A DNA stretch of 64,000 nucleotides from an uncultured Marinoscillum sp. (lineage in GTDB: Bacteria; Bacteroidota; Bacteroidia; Cytophagales; MED-G16): assembly GCA_902626505.1 (NCBI GenBank), contig CACOFQ010000007.1, forward strand, positions 1 to 64,000, given 5' to 3'. This document shows positions 44,772 to 55,500 of this stretch, in pieces. A program made the position numbers and the translations under genes. The notes beneath the pieces were generated by a model. The model had not been told where the DNA came from and did no database searches. It saw only the letters and a program-made list of their open reading frames with translations. The first letter of the stretch is position 1, and each line of letters starts with the position of its first letter.

Positions 44772-45992
44772 TTAGACCTTATTTAATTCTAGAATTGTAA
44801 TTTCAGGTAATATACCAACTCTTCCAGGGTACCCCATGAATCCAAAACCTCTATTTACATAGATAAATTGGTCATTATTAGAATATAAATCTGCCCATTG
44901 TTTGTAAGCCAACCTAACTGGACTGATTCTAAATTTTCCTATATCAATTCCATACTGTAGACCATGTGTATGTCCAGAAAGTGTAAGGTCGATATCCCTA
45001 TAATTATTTGTGACTCGAGCATTCCAATGAGAGGGATTATGAGTCATTAAAAGTTTAAATCCTTCTTCATCTAATCCATCATATGCTTTTTTTAAGTCAC
45101 CGTATTGTTGAAATCTTGATGAAGCCCAATTTTCAACACCTATAATATTCAACTTTTGACCATCAACTTCTATAAAATCATTTTGATTTCTAAGTAAATT
45201 CCAACCAAATTCTTTTTGACCTTTAATTAAATCATTAAAATTTTTAATTTTCTCACTTTCACTTTTCCATGATGTATATTCTCCATAGTCATGATTTCCG
45301 AGGACACTATGTACACCAAGAGGAGCTTTTATTTTTGAAAGATCATCTCCCCATCCTTTTAGTTCTTCTGCCTTATCATTTACTAAATCACCTGTAAAAA
45401 AAATAACATCTGGTTTTTCATTTATAATCATATCAAAACCACCTCTAACAGCTACCCTGTTCTTTAGGCTACCTACGTGAATATCTGAAATATGACATAT
45501 TTTAATGCCATCAAAAGCAGATGGTAAATTTTTAAAAGATATTTTTCTTCTTTTGACTCTATAATCGTACACATTGTTAGATAGGATACCATATGTAAGA
45601 GAGGTTATTGGAAGACCATAAGCTAGGGAAGCTGATATACTAAGAAATTTAGATCTTGATATTTTATTTGATGATTTTTTTATTTTATTTCTAAAAATAT
45701 AAATAATAAATCTTCTTAAATCATCAATTAATATAAAAGGTAATGCAACTAGCTTTGAAATAAAGTTTCCTATTATCATATTAAATATTATTGCCTTAAA
45801 ATAAAATCCTAGATTGATACCAAGAGCGTATATAAATAAATTTGTTACAGTAACTATAGTAAATAACCAGTAAACATAAAAAAGAGGTTTTGACCAAGAT
45901 ATGAACCTATATTTTTTTATTATTTGATAAAAATATAAGTCAAGAAGGACTGATATAATTGTAAAGAGAAATAAGAAAATAGTTCTTTCCAT
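44772..45992 (-). CDS. Membrane-anchored calcineurin-like metallophosphoesterase
   Basis: A 406-residue protein. The first 100 residues contain about three or four hydrophobic helices; the C-terminal half is a metallophosphoesterase with the metal ligands in order: Asp170-x-His172 ('HISDIHVGS'), Gly201-Asp202, Gly-Asn-His-Asp at 232-235 and 'LSGHTHG'. This layout matches YkuE/YaeI-type enzymes, some of which hydrolyse UDP-diacylglucosamine or phosphodiesters. The start codon overlaps the stop of the RND pump gene by one base, so it is translationally coupled to the efflux operon. Confidence 0.92.
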   Translation of the reverse strand: MERTIFLFLFTIISVLLDLYFYQIIKKYRFISWSKPLFYVYWLFTIVTVTNLFIYALGINLGFYFKAIIFNMIIGNFISKLVALPFILIDDLRRFIIYIFRNKIKKSSNKISRSKFLSISASLAYGLPITSLTYGILSNNVYDYRVKRRKISFKNLPSAFDGIKICHISDIHVGSLKNRVAVRGGFDMIINEKPDVIFFTGDLVNDKAEELKGWGDDLSKIKAPLGVHSVLGNHDYGEYTSWKSESEKIKNFNDLIKGQKEFGWNLLRNQNDFIEVDGQKLNIIGVENWASSRFQQYGDLKKAYDGLDEEGFKLLMTHNPSHWNARVTNNYRDIDLTLSGHTHGLQYGIDIGKFRISPVRLAYKQWADLYSNNDQFIYVNRGFGFMGYPGRVGILPEITILELNKV

Positions 45993-48900
45993 TATGATAT
46001 GCCTAAGTACCTATTTAATCTAACTTGTATTAAATACATAGAAGGAATAACTAATAATGTAAGAAAAGTTGCAAATGATAAGCCAAAAATAATTGCCCAA
46101 GCTATAGGGCCAAAAAATACCATATTATCTCCTCCTAAATAGAAATTAACCTCATAGTATTTAAAGAAACTTACAAAGTCAAAATTCATTCCAATTGCAA
46201 GAGGCATTAAACCTAAAATAGTAGTTAAAGCAGTAAGAATAACTGGTCTTAATCTAGTCCTACCCGCTTCTGTAATACATTCCATAACTTCATCTACAGA
46301 TAAATGAATTTTTTTTCCAATCATTTTTCTTTTTCTATTTAATTCTATAAAATCTATGAGTACAATAGCATTATTAACAACAATTCCTATAAGAGAAATA
46401 ACACCAATCATAGTCATGACAACCACGAAATCCATATTAAATATCAATAGACCTAGAAACACACCTATTGTACTTAATATTATGGATGACATAATAATAA
46501 GAGGAGTTATAATTTTGTTAAACTGAGCAACAATAATTATAAAAACTAAAAATAAAGCAATCATAAATGCATTTGATAAAAATGCCATTTCTTCTTCTTG
46601 TTCTTGTTGTTCACCACCAAATTTATAAGAATAACCATTTGGTAAAGGATAGTTTTTAAGCACCATATCTATCTTAGAATTTACCTCAGTTGGATTATAT
46701 CCAGAAATTACATTCGATGAAATTGTAATTACTTTATCTAAATCTTTTCTTTTGACAGAACTAAAAGTATTTGACATTTTCATAGAAGCAAAAGAACTAA
46801 TAGGAACTTGGTAAGTTCTACCGTTTGACTGGTTTCTAAAAGTAATATTTTTATTTAATAAGGTATTTATATCATATCTGAATTCATCAGCTAACCTTAA
46901 CTGAATTTTATATTCATCCTCCCCTATTTTATATTTAGATATTTCCTTTCCAAATAATGATGTCCTTAGCTCATTTGCCAACATACCAGTTGATAAACCA
47001 TACCTTCTTAATCTATCTCTATCAAAATCAATTAATAATTCAGGCTTTCTAGTTGAAAGGTCTAATCCTAATTTTTCAATACCAGGTATATTAGATTCAT
47101 TTATGTATTTTCTCATATTTTCAACTTGAGAAATTAACTCTTGAAAATCAGGACCTTTTACCTGAATACTAATTTCTCCTCCAACTGGTGGACCTTTTCT
47201 ATCTTTACCATAAGTTATACTTACTCCAGGATATTGATTAATATCTTTTCTTAATTTCTCTAAAACATCTATAGTGTTAATTCCATTTCTCTTTTCAAAT
47301 TCAAAAAAATTAATATTTATTCTTGCCCTATTAGGTGTATCCCTCATTCCTAAGGCTGATGGATCATTTTCATTTAATGTTCTCTGTCCAACATAAGTTA
47401 CAATACTTTCTATAATATCTGAATAATCCGAAGTTGACTTGTTAACCTCATTTTCAATAATTTTAGTGAATTTATTTGTTTCATCTATATCTGTTCCAAC
47501 TGGTAATTCTAAAAACACATTGATATAATTTGGTCTATTTTCAGGGAAGAATAAAATTTTTGGTGGATATAATTGTAATAATTGATATGTTCCTAAAAGT
47601 AAAAAGATTGCTGATAATAATACAAAATATGGTTTTTTTCCAATTAGTAAATAGGATAGAAACTTACTGTATCTATTTTCTAATCTTTTAAGATATTTTT
47701 CTCTAAATATTTTTGAAAGAGGAACAAACACATAATAATTTGAAAGTATAAATAAAGAGATAAAAATAAGAATATTTCCAATCCAGTAGATCCCAGATAA
47801 TATAAAGACAAAACCTATAAATGATAATAGGAGGACATTTCGAACATATTTTTTAAAATCTTTACCTTTATTATCTTCAATTTTCATTAAATATGAAATC
47901 ATAACAGGATTTATAACAAGAGCTACAAAAAGTGATGAAAGAAGGGTCACAATAATTCCTATAGGTAAATAACTCATAAATTTGCCAGTAAGACCAGGCC
48001 AAAATGCTAAAGGAATAAATACAGCAAGTGTTGTCGCTGTAGAAGTAATTATTGGTAAAGCAATTTCTCCGATCCCTAATTTTGTAGCCTCAATTTTAGA
48101 ATATCCTTTTTCTAAAAACCTATAAATATTTTCTGTAACAACAATACCATTATCTACAAGTAGTCCCAATGATATAACAAGAGAAAACAGAATCATCATA
48201 TTTACTGTAATTCCAAATAATTGTAGTATGATGAATGATATACACATTGAAAGTGGGATTGATAGCCCTACAAATAATGCATTTCTTACTCCTAAAAAGA
48301 ACATAAGTACTAATACAACTAAAATTACTCCACTGAAAATACTATTTTCTAAAGTACTAACCTGCTCTTTTGTATTTTGGGATTGATTATTTACAATAAT
48401 TATATTGACGTCATTTGGTATATAATTTTTTACTTCACTTATAGCATCATTGACCTTATCATTAAGAAGAAGTAAATTTGTTCCAGACCTTTTTGAAACA
48501 TCAACTGAAACAACAGGTTTTCCGGACAATCTTGTATAGCTCTCTATTTCCTTATAGCCAAACTTAACAACTGCAACATCTTTTAAAAAAACAGCTCTAT
48601 CATTTTTAGTTGAAATAATTATATTTTCAATATCATCTATTTCTTTAAATTCACCAATTAATCTAACAGATCTCCTCGTATCATTTTCTAATAAATTACC
48701 TCCAGAAACTGAAATATTTTCATACTTGATTGCATTTTCAATATCAGAAAAAGATAAGTTCCTAGCTTCTAATTCAAATGGGTTAACCATTATTGCTATT
48801 TCTTTCTCTTCAACACCAGCAATTTCCACATTAGATACATCTGAAATTTTTTCAAGTTCGTCTTTAAGAATTTCACCATAGGACTCTAATTCTTCTATTG

Positions 48901-49381
48901 TATATTCTCCAGAAAGAGTAACACTCATAACAGGAAAATCAGAAAAGCTAATTTCATAAACATCAGATTCTCTTGGTAGATCAGATGGTAAATTAATTTT
49001 AGCTTTATCTACTGCATCTTTTATTTTAGATTTAGCATATTCAATATTAGTTCCAGAAACAAATTCAGCAACTATTGTAGAAAATCCCTGAATTGAATTA
49101 GACCTGATTTCTTTAATTTCAGAGATAGTATTTATTTCTTTTTCAATTGGCCTAGTAATAAGGTTTTCAATATCTGTTGGTGAATTTCCTGGATAAGGTG
49201 TTCCTACAAAAACAGTAGATTGCTCTACTTCTGGATAACTTTCTTTTGGCAAATTATTATATGCGCCAACCCCAAGAATAACTAATAAAATAAAAATTAA
49301 TACAACTGTTATTCTATTCTTTAGAGAGAAGTTTGAAAGACCAAACTGTTTAATAACTTTATCTTCGCTTTTATTTTGCAT
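45992..49381 (-). CDS. RND-family multidrug efflux pump (AcrB/HAE1-like)
   Basis: A 1,129-residue inner-membrane transporter with 12 helices and two large periplasmic loops. 'VFVGTPYPGNSPTDIENLI' near residue 48, 'GLLVDNGIVVTENIYRFL' (helix 4 Asp for proton relay) and 'GRTRLRPVILTALTTILGLMP' near the end are standard HAE1-family motifs. It is about 80-100 residues longer than AcrB, with an extra hydrophobic stretch near residues 505-555 that suggests a different central region. It should drive drug or lipid-like compounds outward using the proton gradient, together with the adaptor and TolC-like genes beside it. Confidence 0.94.
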   Translation of the reverse strand: MQNKSEDKVIKQFGLSNFSLKNRITVVLIFILLVILGVGAYNNLPKESYPEVEQSTVFVGTPYPGNSPTDIENLITRPIEKEINTISEIKEIRSNSIQGFSTIVAEFVSGTNIEYAKSKIKDAVDKAKINLPSDLPRESDVYEISFSDFPVMSVTLSGEYTIEELESYGEILKDELEKISDVSNVEIAGVEEKEIAIMVNPFELEARNLSFSDIENAIKYENISVSGGNLLENDTRRSVRLIGEFKEIDDIENIIISTKNDRAVFLKDVAVVKFGYKEIESYTRLSGKPVVSVDVSKRSGTNLLLLNDKVNDAISEVKNYIPNDVNIIIVNNQSQNTKEQVSTLENSIFSGVILVVLVLMFFLGVRNALFVGLSIPLSMCISFIILQLFGITVNMMILFSLVISLGLLVDNGIVVTENIYRFLEKGYSKIEATKLGIGEIALPIITSTATTLAVFIPLAFWPGLTGKFMSYLPIGIIVTLLSSLFVALVINPVMISYLMKIEDNKGKDFKKYVRNVLLLSFIGFVFILSGIYWIGNILIFISLFILSNYYVFVPLSKIFREKYLKRLENRYSKFLSYLLIGKKPYFVLLSAIFLLLGTYQLLQLYPPKILFFPENRPNYINVFLELPVGTDIDETNKFTKIIENEVNKSTSDYSDIIESIVTYVGQRTLNENDPSALGMRDTPNRARININFFEFEKRNGINTIDVLEKLRKDINQYPGVSITYGKDRKGPPVGGEISIQVKGPDFQELISQVENMRKYINESNIPGIEKLGLDLSTRKPELLIDFDRDRLRRYGLSTGMLANELRTSLFGKEISKYKIGEDEYKIQLRLADEFRYDINTLLNKNITFRNQSNGRTYQVPISSFASMKMSNTFSSVKRKDLDKVITISSNVISGYNPTEVNSKIDMVLKNYPLPNGYSYKFGGEQQEQEEEMAFLSNAFMIALFLVFIIIVAQFNKIITPLIIMSSIILSTIGVFLGLLIFNMDFVVVMTMIGVISLIGIVVNNAIVLIDFIELNRKRKMIGKKIHLSVDEVMECITEAGRTRLRPVILTALTTILGLMPLAIGMNFDFVSFFKYYEVNFYLGGDNMVFFGPIAWAIIFGLSFATFLTLLVIPSMYLIQVRLNRYLGIS

Positions 49382-49386
49382 TAATA

Positions 49387-50508
49387 TTACTCTTTAATTT
49401 TTATATAAGTACCATCCATAACTTCAGTCGAACCTTTATCAATAACTAATTCATCCCCAGTTAATCCAGATAAAATTTCTGTTTTATATTTAAATGATTT
49501 TCCAGTTAATACTGGTACCTTTCTCGCTATCATTTCACCATCAAAATCATTAACAATAAACACATAACTCCCTCTTTCTTCGTTAAAAATTATATTTGAA
49601 GAAACTGATATTGCATCATCATTTTGGTAATCAACCAAAAGGGTATTTAAAATTTGATTTGGCTTTATTTGATCTAATAACTCTTTAGGAATTTCAATAC
49701 CAATATTGAAGGTTCTATTAACTGGATTAATAACTTTAGAAATTGAAATAATATTAGAGTTAAGAATATTTCCATCATCTGAAATAACTTTAACTGAATC
49801 TCCTATTGAAAATGAATTGATATAACCTTCAGATATATCAACGCTTAAAAAATATTCACTATCATTAAGTATTCTAAAGGAAGGTACCGATGGAGAAGCC
49901 ATTTCACCAACCTTAACATTAACTTCATCAATTACTCCAGAAAAAGGAGCTACAACTTCAAACTTTGATTTTTGTAACCTTGTTGCATTATACCTACTCT
50001 TAATGGACTCATAATTTGATTTTGCTCTTAAGTATTCAATTTCTGAACCTATATTTTTTTCCCAAAGATTTGATTGTCTTTCAAAGATTGTCTTTATAAG
50101 ATCTAAATTTGATTTAATTTCATTCAAGTTATTGTCAAATACATCTGAATTAATTTTAGCTAATTGAGTTCCTTTATCTACATATTGACCTTCTAGAACA
50201 TTAATATTTACATATTTACCAATAACTTCTGGAACAACTATAACGTTTTTTCTTGATTCAATATTACCTCTTAATTCTATTTCATTTATAAAAGATTTTT
50301 TTTCTAATTTAGAAACTGAAACAAGTTCATAGTTCTTTTGAATAAAAGTTGAATCTAACAATATAATTTCTTTTTCGAGTCTTTCTATTTCTGAGTATGT
50401 CTCAACCAAGGAGTTTTTTAGTTTATCTAGTTTCTTTTTTTTATTTTCAAGATTACTGTTTTCACATGAAAGGGTTAAGAATAGGAAGAGAAATAATATT
50501 TTTTTCAT
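49387..50508 (-). CDS. RND periplasmic adaptor (membrane fusion) lipoprotein
   Basis: A 373-residue adaptor protein. A lipoprotein signal ends at Cys15 ('FLTLSC') and is followed by a short coiled-coil rich in Lys/Leu/Glu (about residues 20-55). The lipoyl halves ('NINVLEGQYVDKGTQLAKIN', 'VVAPFSGVIDEVNVKVGEM') flank a helical hairpin, and beta-barrel and membrane-proximal domains follow, as in AcrA-type proteins. It bridges the pump and the outer-membrane channel. It lies 2 bases after the TolC-like gene and 5 bases before the pump gene. Confidence 0.94.
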   Translation of the reverse strand: MKKILFLFLFLTLSCENSNLENKKKKLDKLKNSLVETYSEIERLEKEIILLDSTFIQKNYELVSVSKLEKKSFINEIELRGNIESRKNVIVVPEVIGKYVNINVLEGQYVDKGTQLAKINSDVFDNNLNEIKSNLDLIKTIFERQSNLWEKNIGSEIEYLRAKSNYESIKSRYNATRLQKSKFEVVAPFSGVIDEVNVKVGEMASPSVPSFRILNDSEYFLSVDISEGYINSFSIGDSVKVISDDGNILNSNIISISKVINPVNRTFNIGIEIPKELLDQIKPNQILNTLLVDYQNDDAISVSSNIIFNEERGSYVFIVNDFDGEMIARKVPVLTGKSFKYKTEILSGLTGDELVIDKGSTEVMDGTYIKIKE

Positions 50509-50510
50509 AA

Positions 50511-51848
50511 TTAATTATTTAATAAAGTTCCAAGTGTTTTTTTAATATCAATAGAAGCAATAATTGACTCATAAAGTGAATTATAATATTGATTTTGAGC
50601 TATTTTAAGAGAGTTATTTGAATCAATTAATTCTAAATTTGATCCAACACCTTCTTTATATTTTCTTTCAGTAGCATTATAGACATTTTGAGCCAATTCA
50701 AGATTTTGTTTTGATATAGTTAAAGATTCTTTAGTATTTTCATAATTGATAATTGATTGATTTATTTGAAGATTTATAGATCTTTCTAAAAACATCATCT
50801 GATTCTCAACTTGTTCTATTTTATATTTTGATTGATTTATCTTACTTCTTTTTAAAAAACCATCAAATATTGGTACGATGATTTTCAAACCAAGTGTCCC
50901 AAAACTTTTCCATCTATCTGATTCAAAAAACAAATCATAATTAGATGATGAAGTATTATAGCCATAATTATAATTTGCATAAATCTGTGGATAATATTGT
51001 GATCTATTATTTTTTAAATCATAAAATTTCAAATTTTTATCTGTCTGTAGTATTGAATACTCAATTCTTTTAGAATAATCAAAATCATTCAAATTATATG
51101 AAAAATCATTAACTATATCTTCAGATAAACTTCCAATTAATTCAATATTAGTTCCTACAGGTAATCCTATTTGAAAATTCAAAACCTCTTTACTCAATTC
51201 ATAAAGTCTATCAGCTTTTATTTTTTCACTGTTTAAATTATTAAATGCAACTTGAATTCTATCAACATCTAATTTTTCAATAAATCCATTTTGATATAAT
51301 TGAGTAGTTTCATTTAATAAGTTTTGAAGTCTCTCTAAATTGTTATTAACTAATTCAATCCTGGATTTTGTATTTAGTACAGTATAAAAAGCTTTACGAA
51401 CAGATATATTTATATCTATTTCATCTCTCTTAGTTAACTTTTCTGATAATTTGACTAATTCTTTAGCTGCAGATAAACCAACAAAATAAGAGCCATTAAA
51501 AATCATCTGATTAATGAATAAATCAACCCTCCCATCATATGCTTGACCAAATTGAACTTCCTGCTCAGTTCCCTCAGGTACTCCAGGCATAAACCTACTT
51601 ATATCAATTAAACTTTTTGGGACATCATGATTATACTTTAATCCACCGTCAAGGTTAATTTGAGGTAATCCAATAGAAAGGAATTCTCTTGAAAGAGCCT
51701 TAGAAATTCTTTCCTCTAACTTTGAGTTTTTTAGGTTCTCATTATTTTCAGTGGCTAATTGTATACATTCTTTTAATGATAATTTTCTTTCTTGGGGAAA
51801 AGAAAGAAAAGAAAAGAAAACATATATTAAAACTAAGATATAATTCAT
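50511..51848 (-). CDS. TolC-family outer-membrane efflux protein
   Basis: A 445-residue outer-membrane factor with a signal peptide (about residues 1-18) and two repeated OEP halves, each with long alpha-helical coiled coils ('LSLKECIQLATENNENLKNS' near residue 23 begins the first; 'YKIEQVENQMMFLERSINLQI'-like helices mark the second). It forms the exit duct for the tripartite pump. Its first 4 bases overlap the end of the TetR-family gene, so the regulator and pump genes form one operon. Confidence 0.94.
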   Translation of the reverse strand: MNYILVLIYVFFSFLSFPQERKLSLKECIQLATENNENLKNSKLEERISKALSREFLSIGLPQINLDGGLKYNHDVPKSLIDISRFMPGVPEGTEQEVQFGQAYDGRVDLFINQMIFNGSYFVGLSAAKELVKLSEKLTKRDEIDINISVRKAFYTVLNTKSRIELVNNNLERLQNLLNETTQLYQNGFIEKLDVDRIQVAFNNLNSEKIKADRLYELSKEVLNFQIGLPVGTNIELIGSLSEDIVNDFSYNLNDFDYSKRIEYSILQTDKNLKFYDLKNNRSQYYPQIYANYNYGYNTSSSNYDLFFESDRWKSFGTLGLKIIVPIFDGFLKRSKINQSKYKIEQVENQMMFLERSINLQINQSIINYENTKESLTISKQNLELAQNVYNATERKYKEGVGSNLELIDSNNSLKIAQNQYYNSLYESIIASIDIKKTLGTLLNN

Positions 51849-52456
51849 GGTTGAAACGATGTTAAAGTTTTTTCATAAATTTCAAGACCTTTCTTTGTAA
51901 CTACTCCTCGTAAAAAAAGATCAAATGATATAATTTGTATATTCATATAATCATACTCTTTTTGAGGAAAAACATCTTGATTAAATCCAGACTCAATCAT
52001 CTCAATTCTAAGTTTTGATATTATATCCTCATTAATTTCAGATCTAATTAGACCCTCATCCTTTCCATTTTTTATAACGTTCTGTAATGTTTTCACAAAA
52101 AGTTTTTCTTTAGATTTCTCGTGAATCTTATAAAGTTTTGGATGAAACTTTTTTAAATCATGTACGAAAGACGGAGTTATATCATTTAATGTTTCCCTAA
52201 AGTGCATTGAAATTTTAAAAAAAGTTTCTATTGCATTAGACGAATTGTTAACTATTGAATTAATTTCTTTGAAAAGTTTATCATAATGATATTCTAAAGA
52301 TTTGTTTGCTAATGCATATTTGTCAGAATAATGCTTATAAATAGTTTTTTTTGAAATACCACAAGCATTACAAATGTCATCTACTGTGACACCTCTTATT
52401 CCGTATGTTCTAAAAAGTGAATCAGCTTTTTCTACAATATTTAATTTTATACTCAT
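51845..52456 (-). CDS. TetR-family transcriptional regulator
   Basis: A 203-residue repressor. The N-terminal DNA-binding helix-turn-helix is 'GIRGVTVDDICNACGISKKT' followed by 'IYKHYSDKYAL' (residues 19-49), as in the TetR/AcrR family; the C-terminal two-thirds are helical and would bind the inducing compound. It is the first gene of the efflux operon, so autoregulation through the inverted repeat just upstream (52468-52495) is likely. Confidence 0.93.
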   Translation of the reverse strand: MSIKLNIVEKADSLFRTYGIRGVTVDDICNACGISKKTIYKHYSDKYALANKSLEYHYDKLFKEINSIVNNSSNAIETFFKISMHFRETLNDITPSFVHDLKKFHPKLYKIHEKSKEKLFVKTLQNVIKNGKDEGLIRSEINEDIISKLRIEMIESGFNQDVFPQKEYDYMNIQIISFDLFLRGVVTKKGLEIYEKTLTSFQP

Positions 52457-52467
52457 ATAAAAACCAA

Positions 52468-52495
52468 GGAAACTATTTTGTTATTTTTAGTTTCC
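52468..52495 (-). promoter_or_regulatory. Candidate TetR operator and promoter of the efflux operon
   Basis: GGAAACTA (52468-52475) and TAGTTTCC (52488-52495) form a perfect 8-bp inverted repeat with a 12-base spacer, 12 bases upstream of the regulator start. On the minus strand a TTG (52494-52496 region) and the element TAGTTTCC (partial match to the Bacteroidota -7 box TAnnTTTG) are 19 bases apart, so each half-site covers a promoter element. This is the layout expected for an autorepressor. Confidence 0.6.
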
Positions 52496-52569
52496 AACGC
52501 AAACTTAGAAAAAAAGTTTAATTATTTTTCATTTTTTCTTTTCAGATAAGAATATGTTATAAAAAAAAT

Positions 52570-52577
52570 TATTTTTG
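52570..52577 (+). promoter_or_regulatory. Candidate -7 element upstream of purL
   Basis: TATTTTTG matches TAnnTTTG exactly, 16 bases before the purL start. A -33 TTG is not clear at the usual distance, and the DNA here is very AT-rich. Confidence 0.35.
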
Positions 52578-52593
52578 TTCCTTACAAATTCAA

Positions 52594-55500
52594 ATGATAT
52601 CATTTTTTAAAAAATCATCAAATTATTTTTTTGCAGTTGAGCATGATATAAATCTTGAAAATAAAAATATTAGTAAACTTAATTGGCTATTTGGTGATTC
52701 TACTTTATTAAATAAAAAAAAATTAATTGGTTCATTCGTTGGGCCTCTTAAAGAAATGACCACTCCATGGAGTACTAATGCAGTGGAAATAACTAAAAAT
52801 GTTGGAATAGATGGGATTATAAGAATCGAAATTCTATATAAGGATAAAGATTCATTTGATCCTATGACTGAATATAATTATTCTAATCCTGATCAAAATA
52901 TTTTCAAGGTGACAAAAAAACCAGAAAATGTAATTTTTATTAATGATCTTAAAGAATATAATCAGGAAGAAGGTTTAGCACTAAGTAAAGAAGAAATAGA
53001 ATATTTGAATGAAGTAAGTAAAAGGTTAAATAGAAAACTTACTGATAGTGAAGTATTTGGGTTTTCACAAGTTAATTCAGAACACTGTAGACATAAAATA
53101 TTTAATGGAGAATTTATTTTAAATGGTGAAAAGATGGATTCTAGTCTATTTCAAATGATTAAAAAAACTTCTAAAAAAAATTCTAAAAATTTAATTTCTG
53201 CTTATAAAGACAATGTTGCTTTCATATCAGGACCTGAAATTGAGTTATTTACTACAGAATTAAAAGATAGACCCGATTATTATATAAAAAGAAATATAAA
53301 ATCCTCAATTTCTTTAAAAGCTGAAACACATAATTTCCCTACAACAGTTGAGCCATTTAGTGGAGCTGCTACTGGATCTGGAGGAGAAATAAGGGATAGG
53401 ATGGCAGGAGGTCAAGCTAGCTTTCCCTTAGCTGGTTCAGCAGTTTATATGACATCATATCCTAGAACTACTAATTCTAAGTCATGGGAAAAAAATCAAA
53501 TAAAAAAAGAATGGTTATATCAAAATCCTAAAGATATTTTAATTAAAGCATCAAACGGAGCAAGTGATTATGGAAATAAATTTGGTCAACCTCTTATAAA
53601 TGGAAGTGTTTTAACATTTGAACATTCTGAAAAGCAACATAATCTAGGATATGATAAAGTTATTATGTTAGCAGGAGGAATTGGTTTTGGCAAAGAAAAA
53701 GAGTCAAAAAAGAAAAAAATTAAAGATGGAGATTATGTAGTTGTTCTTGGCGGAGATAATTATAGAATTGGGATGGGAGGTGGTGCTGTTTCATCTGTTA
53801 ACACAGGAGAATTTAAAAATAAAATTGAACTTAACGCTGTGCAAAGATCAAACCCTGAAATGCAAAAAAGAGTTGCGAATGTAATTAGAGCATTAGGAGA
53901 AGAAATAAACAACCCTATTCTATCTATTCATGATCATGGTGCAGGTGGTCATCTTAATTGTTTATCAGAATTATTAGAAGAAACTGGTGGTGAAATAAAT
54001 ATTAATAAATTACCTGTTGGAGATCCAACATTATCAGAAAAAGAAATTATTGGGAATGAGTCACAAGAAAGAATGGGTCTAGTAATAAAAAAGGAAGATT
54101 TTAAAAAAGTAAAAAATATTGCCGAAAGAGAAAGAGCACCAATCTATCATGTTGGTTTTGTTAAAGAAAATAAACAACTAATCTTTAGTGGTAAAGAAGA
54201 TATAAAACCAATTGATTTAGGATTAGATGATTTTTTCGGATCCTCTCCAAAAACAATTATTGAAGATGAGACAAAAATCAATGATTACATTAATCCTAAA
54301 TATCATCAAAATTTGTTAGTTAAGTACCTTGAGAATGTTCTTTCCCTTGAGTCTGTTTCTTGTAAGGATTGGTTAACAAATAAAGTTGACAGATGTGTTA
54401 CAGGAAGAGTTGCATTACAACAAACAGTAGGAGAAATCCAATTACCACTAAATAATTTAGGTATAATGGCTTTCGACTTTAATTCAAATAAGGGGATTGC
54501 TACTGCTGTAGGATTTTCTCCTATTGTATCTTTATCAGATGAAAAAATAGGTGCTAAATACTCTATATTAAAGTCTCTAACAAATATAATATGGGCTCCA
54601 ATAAAAAATGGTCTTTCTAATGTTTCATTAAGTGCAAATTGGATGTGGCCAGCAAATAATCCAGGTGAAAACACTCGACTTTATAATGCAGTTAGTTCAA
54701 TTAGTGATTTCGCTATTAAACTAGGTGTAAATATTCCGACTGGGAAAGATTCATTATCAATGACTCAAAAATATGATGATGGATTAAAAGTTCTTTCTCC
54801 TGGAACAGTGATAATTTCAGCAGTTTCTGAAGTTTCTGATATTAATAAAGTAGTTAAACCTAATTTAATACAAGATAAATTTTATGAATTAATATATATC
54901 AATTTCTGTAAAGGATTGAATTTAACGGGATCATCATTTTTTCAGACATTATCTTCTGTAGGTAGTACAGTAATTGATACAAAACCTGCAAGTGAGATAA
55001 AGAAGATATTCAGAGTTATACAAGAGCTTATTCTAAATAATCATATACAATCAGGGCATGACATTTCATCAGGAGGGCTAATTACATCTTTACTTGAGAT
55101 GAACTTCCCAAATAAAAAGGATGGTATTGAAATTAGTTTAGATGGATTTATGGAAGATGATTTAATTAAAATTCTCTTTAATGAATCTCCTGGACTCCTA
55201 ATTCAGATTAATAAGAAAGGCTTAAAAAAACTTAAAGATGAAAAAATAGAATTTATTTCTTTAGGTCACTCAATTGAGGAGAGAAAATTAAATATAAAAT
55301 TTAAAAACAAACATTTAAGCTTAGATATTGATCATTTCAGAGAATCTTGGTATAGAAATTCTTTTGTTTTAGACTCTGAACAAACCTCAAATAATAAGAG
55401 CTTAGAAAGATTTAAAAACTATAAAAATCAACCACTAAAATTTAATTTTCCATCAAATTTTTCAGGTGACTTTCCAAAAATAAATTTCAAAAGAGAAATA

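Noticed and set aside
52457-52593. Riboswitch upstream of purL
   Set aside because: The 137-base AT-rich gap shows no purine-riboswitch-like three-way junction; only the TetR inverted repeat and a -7-like element stand out.
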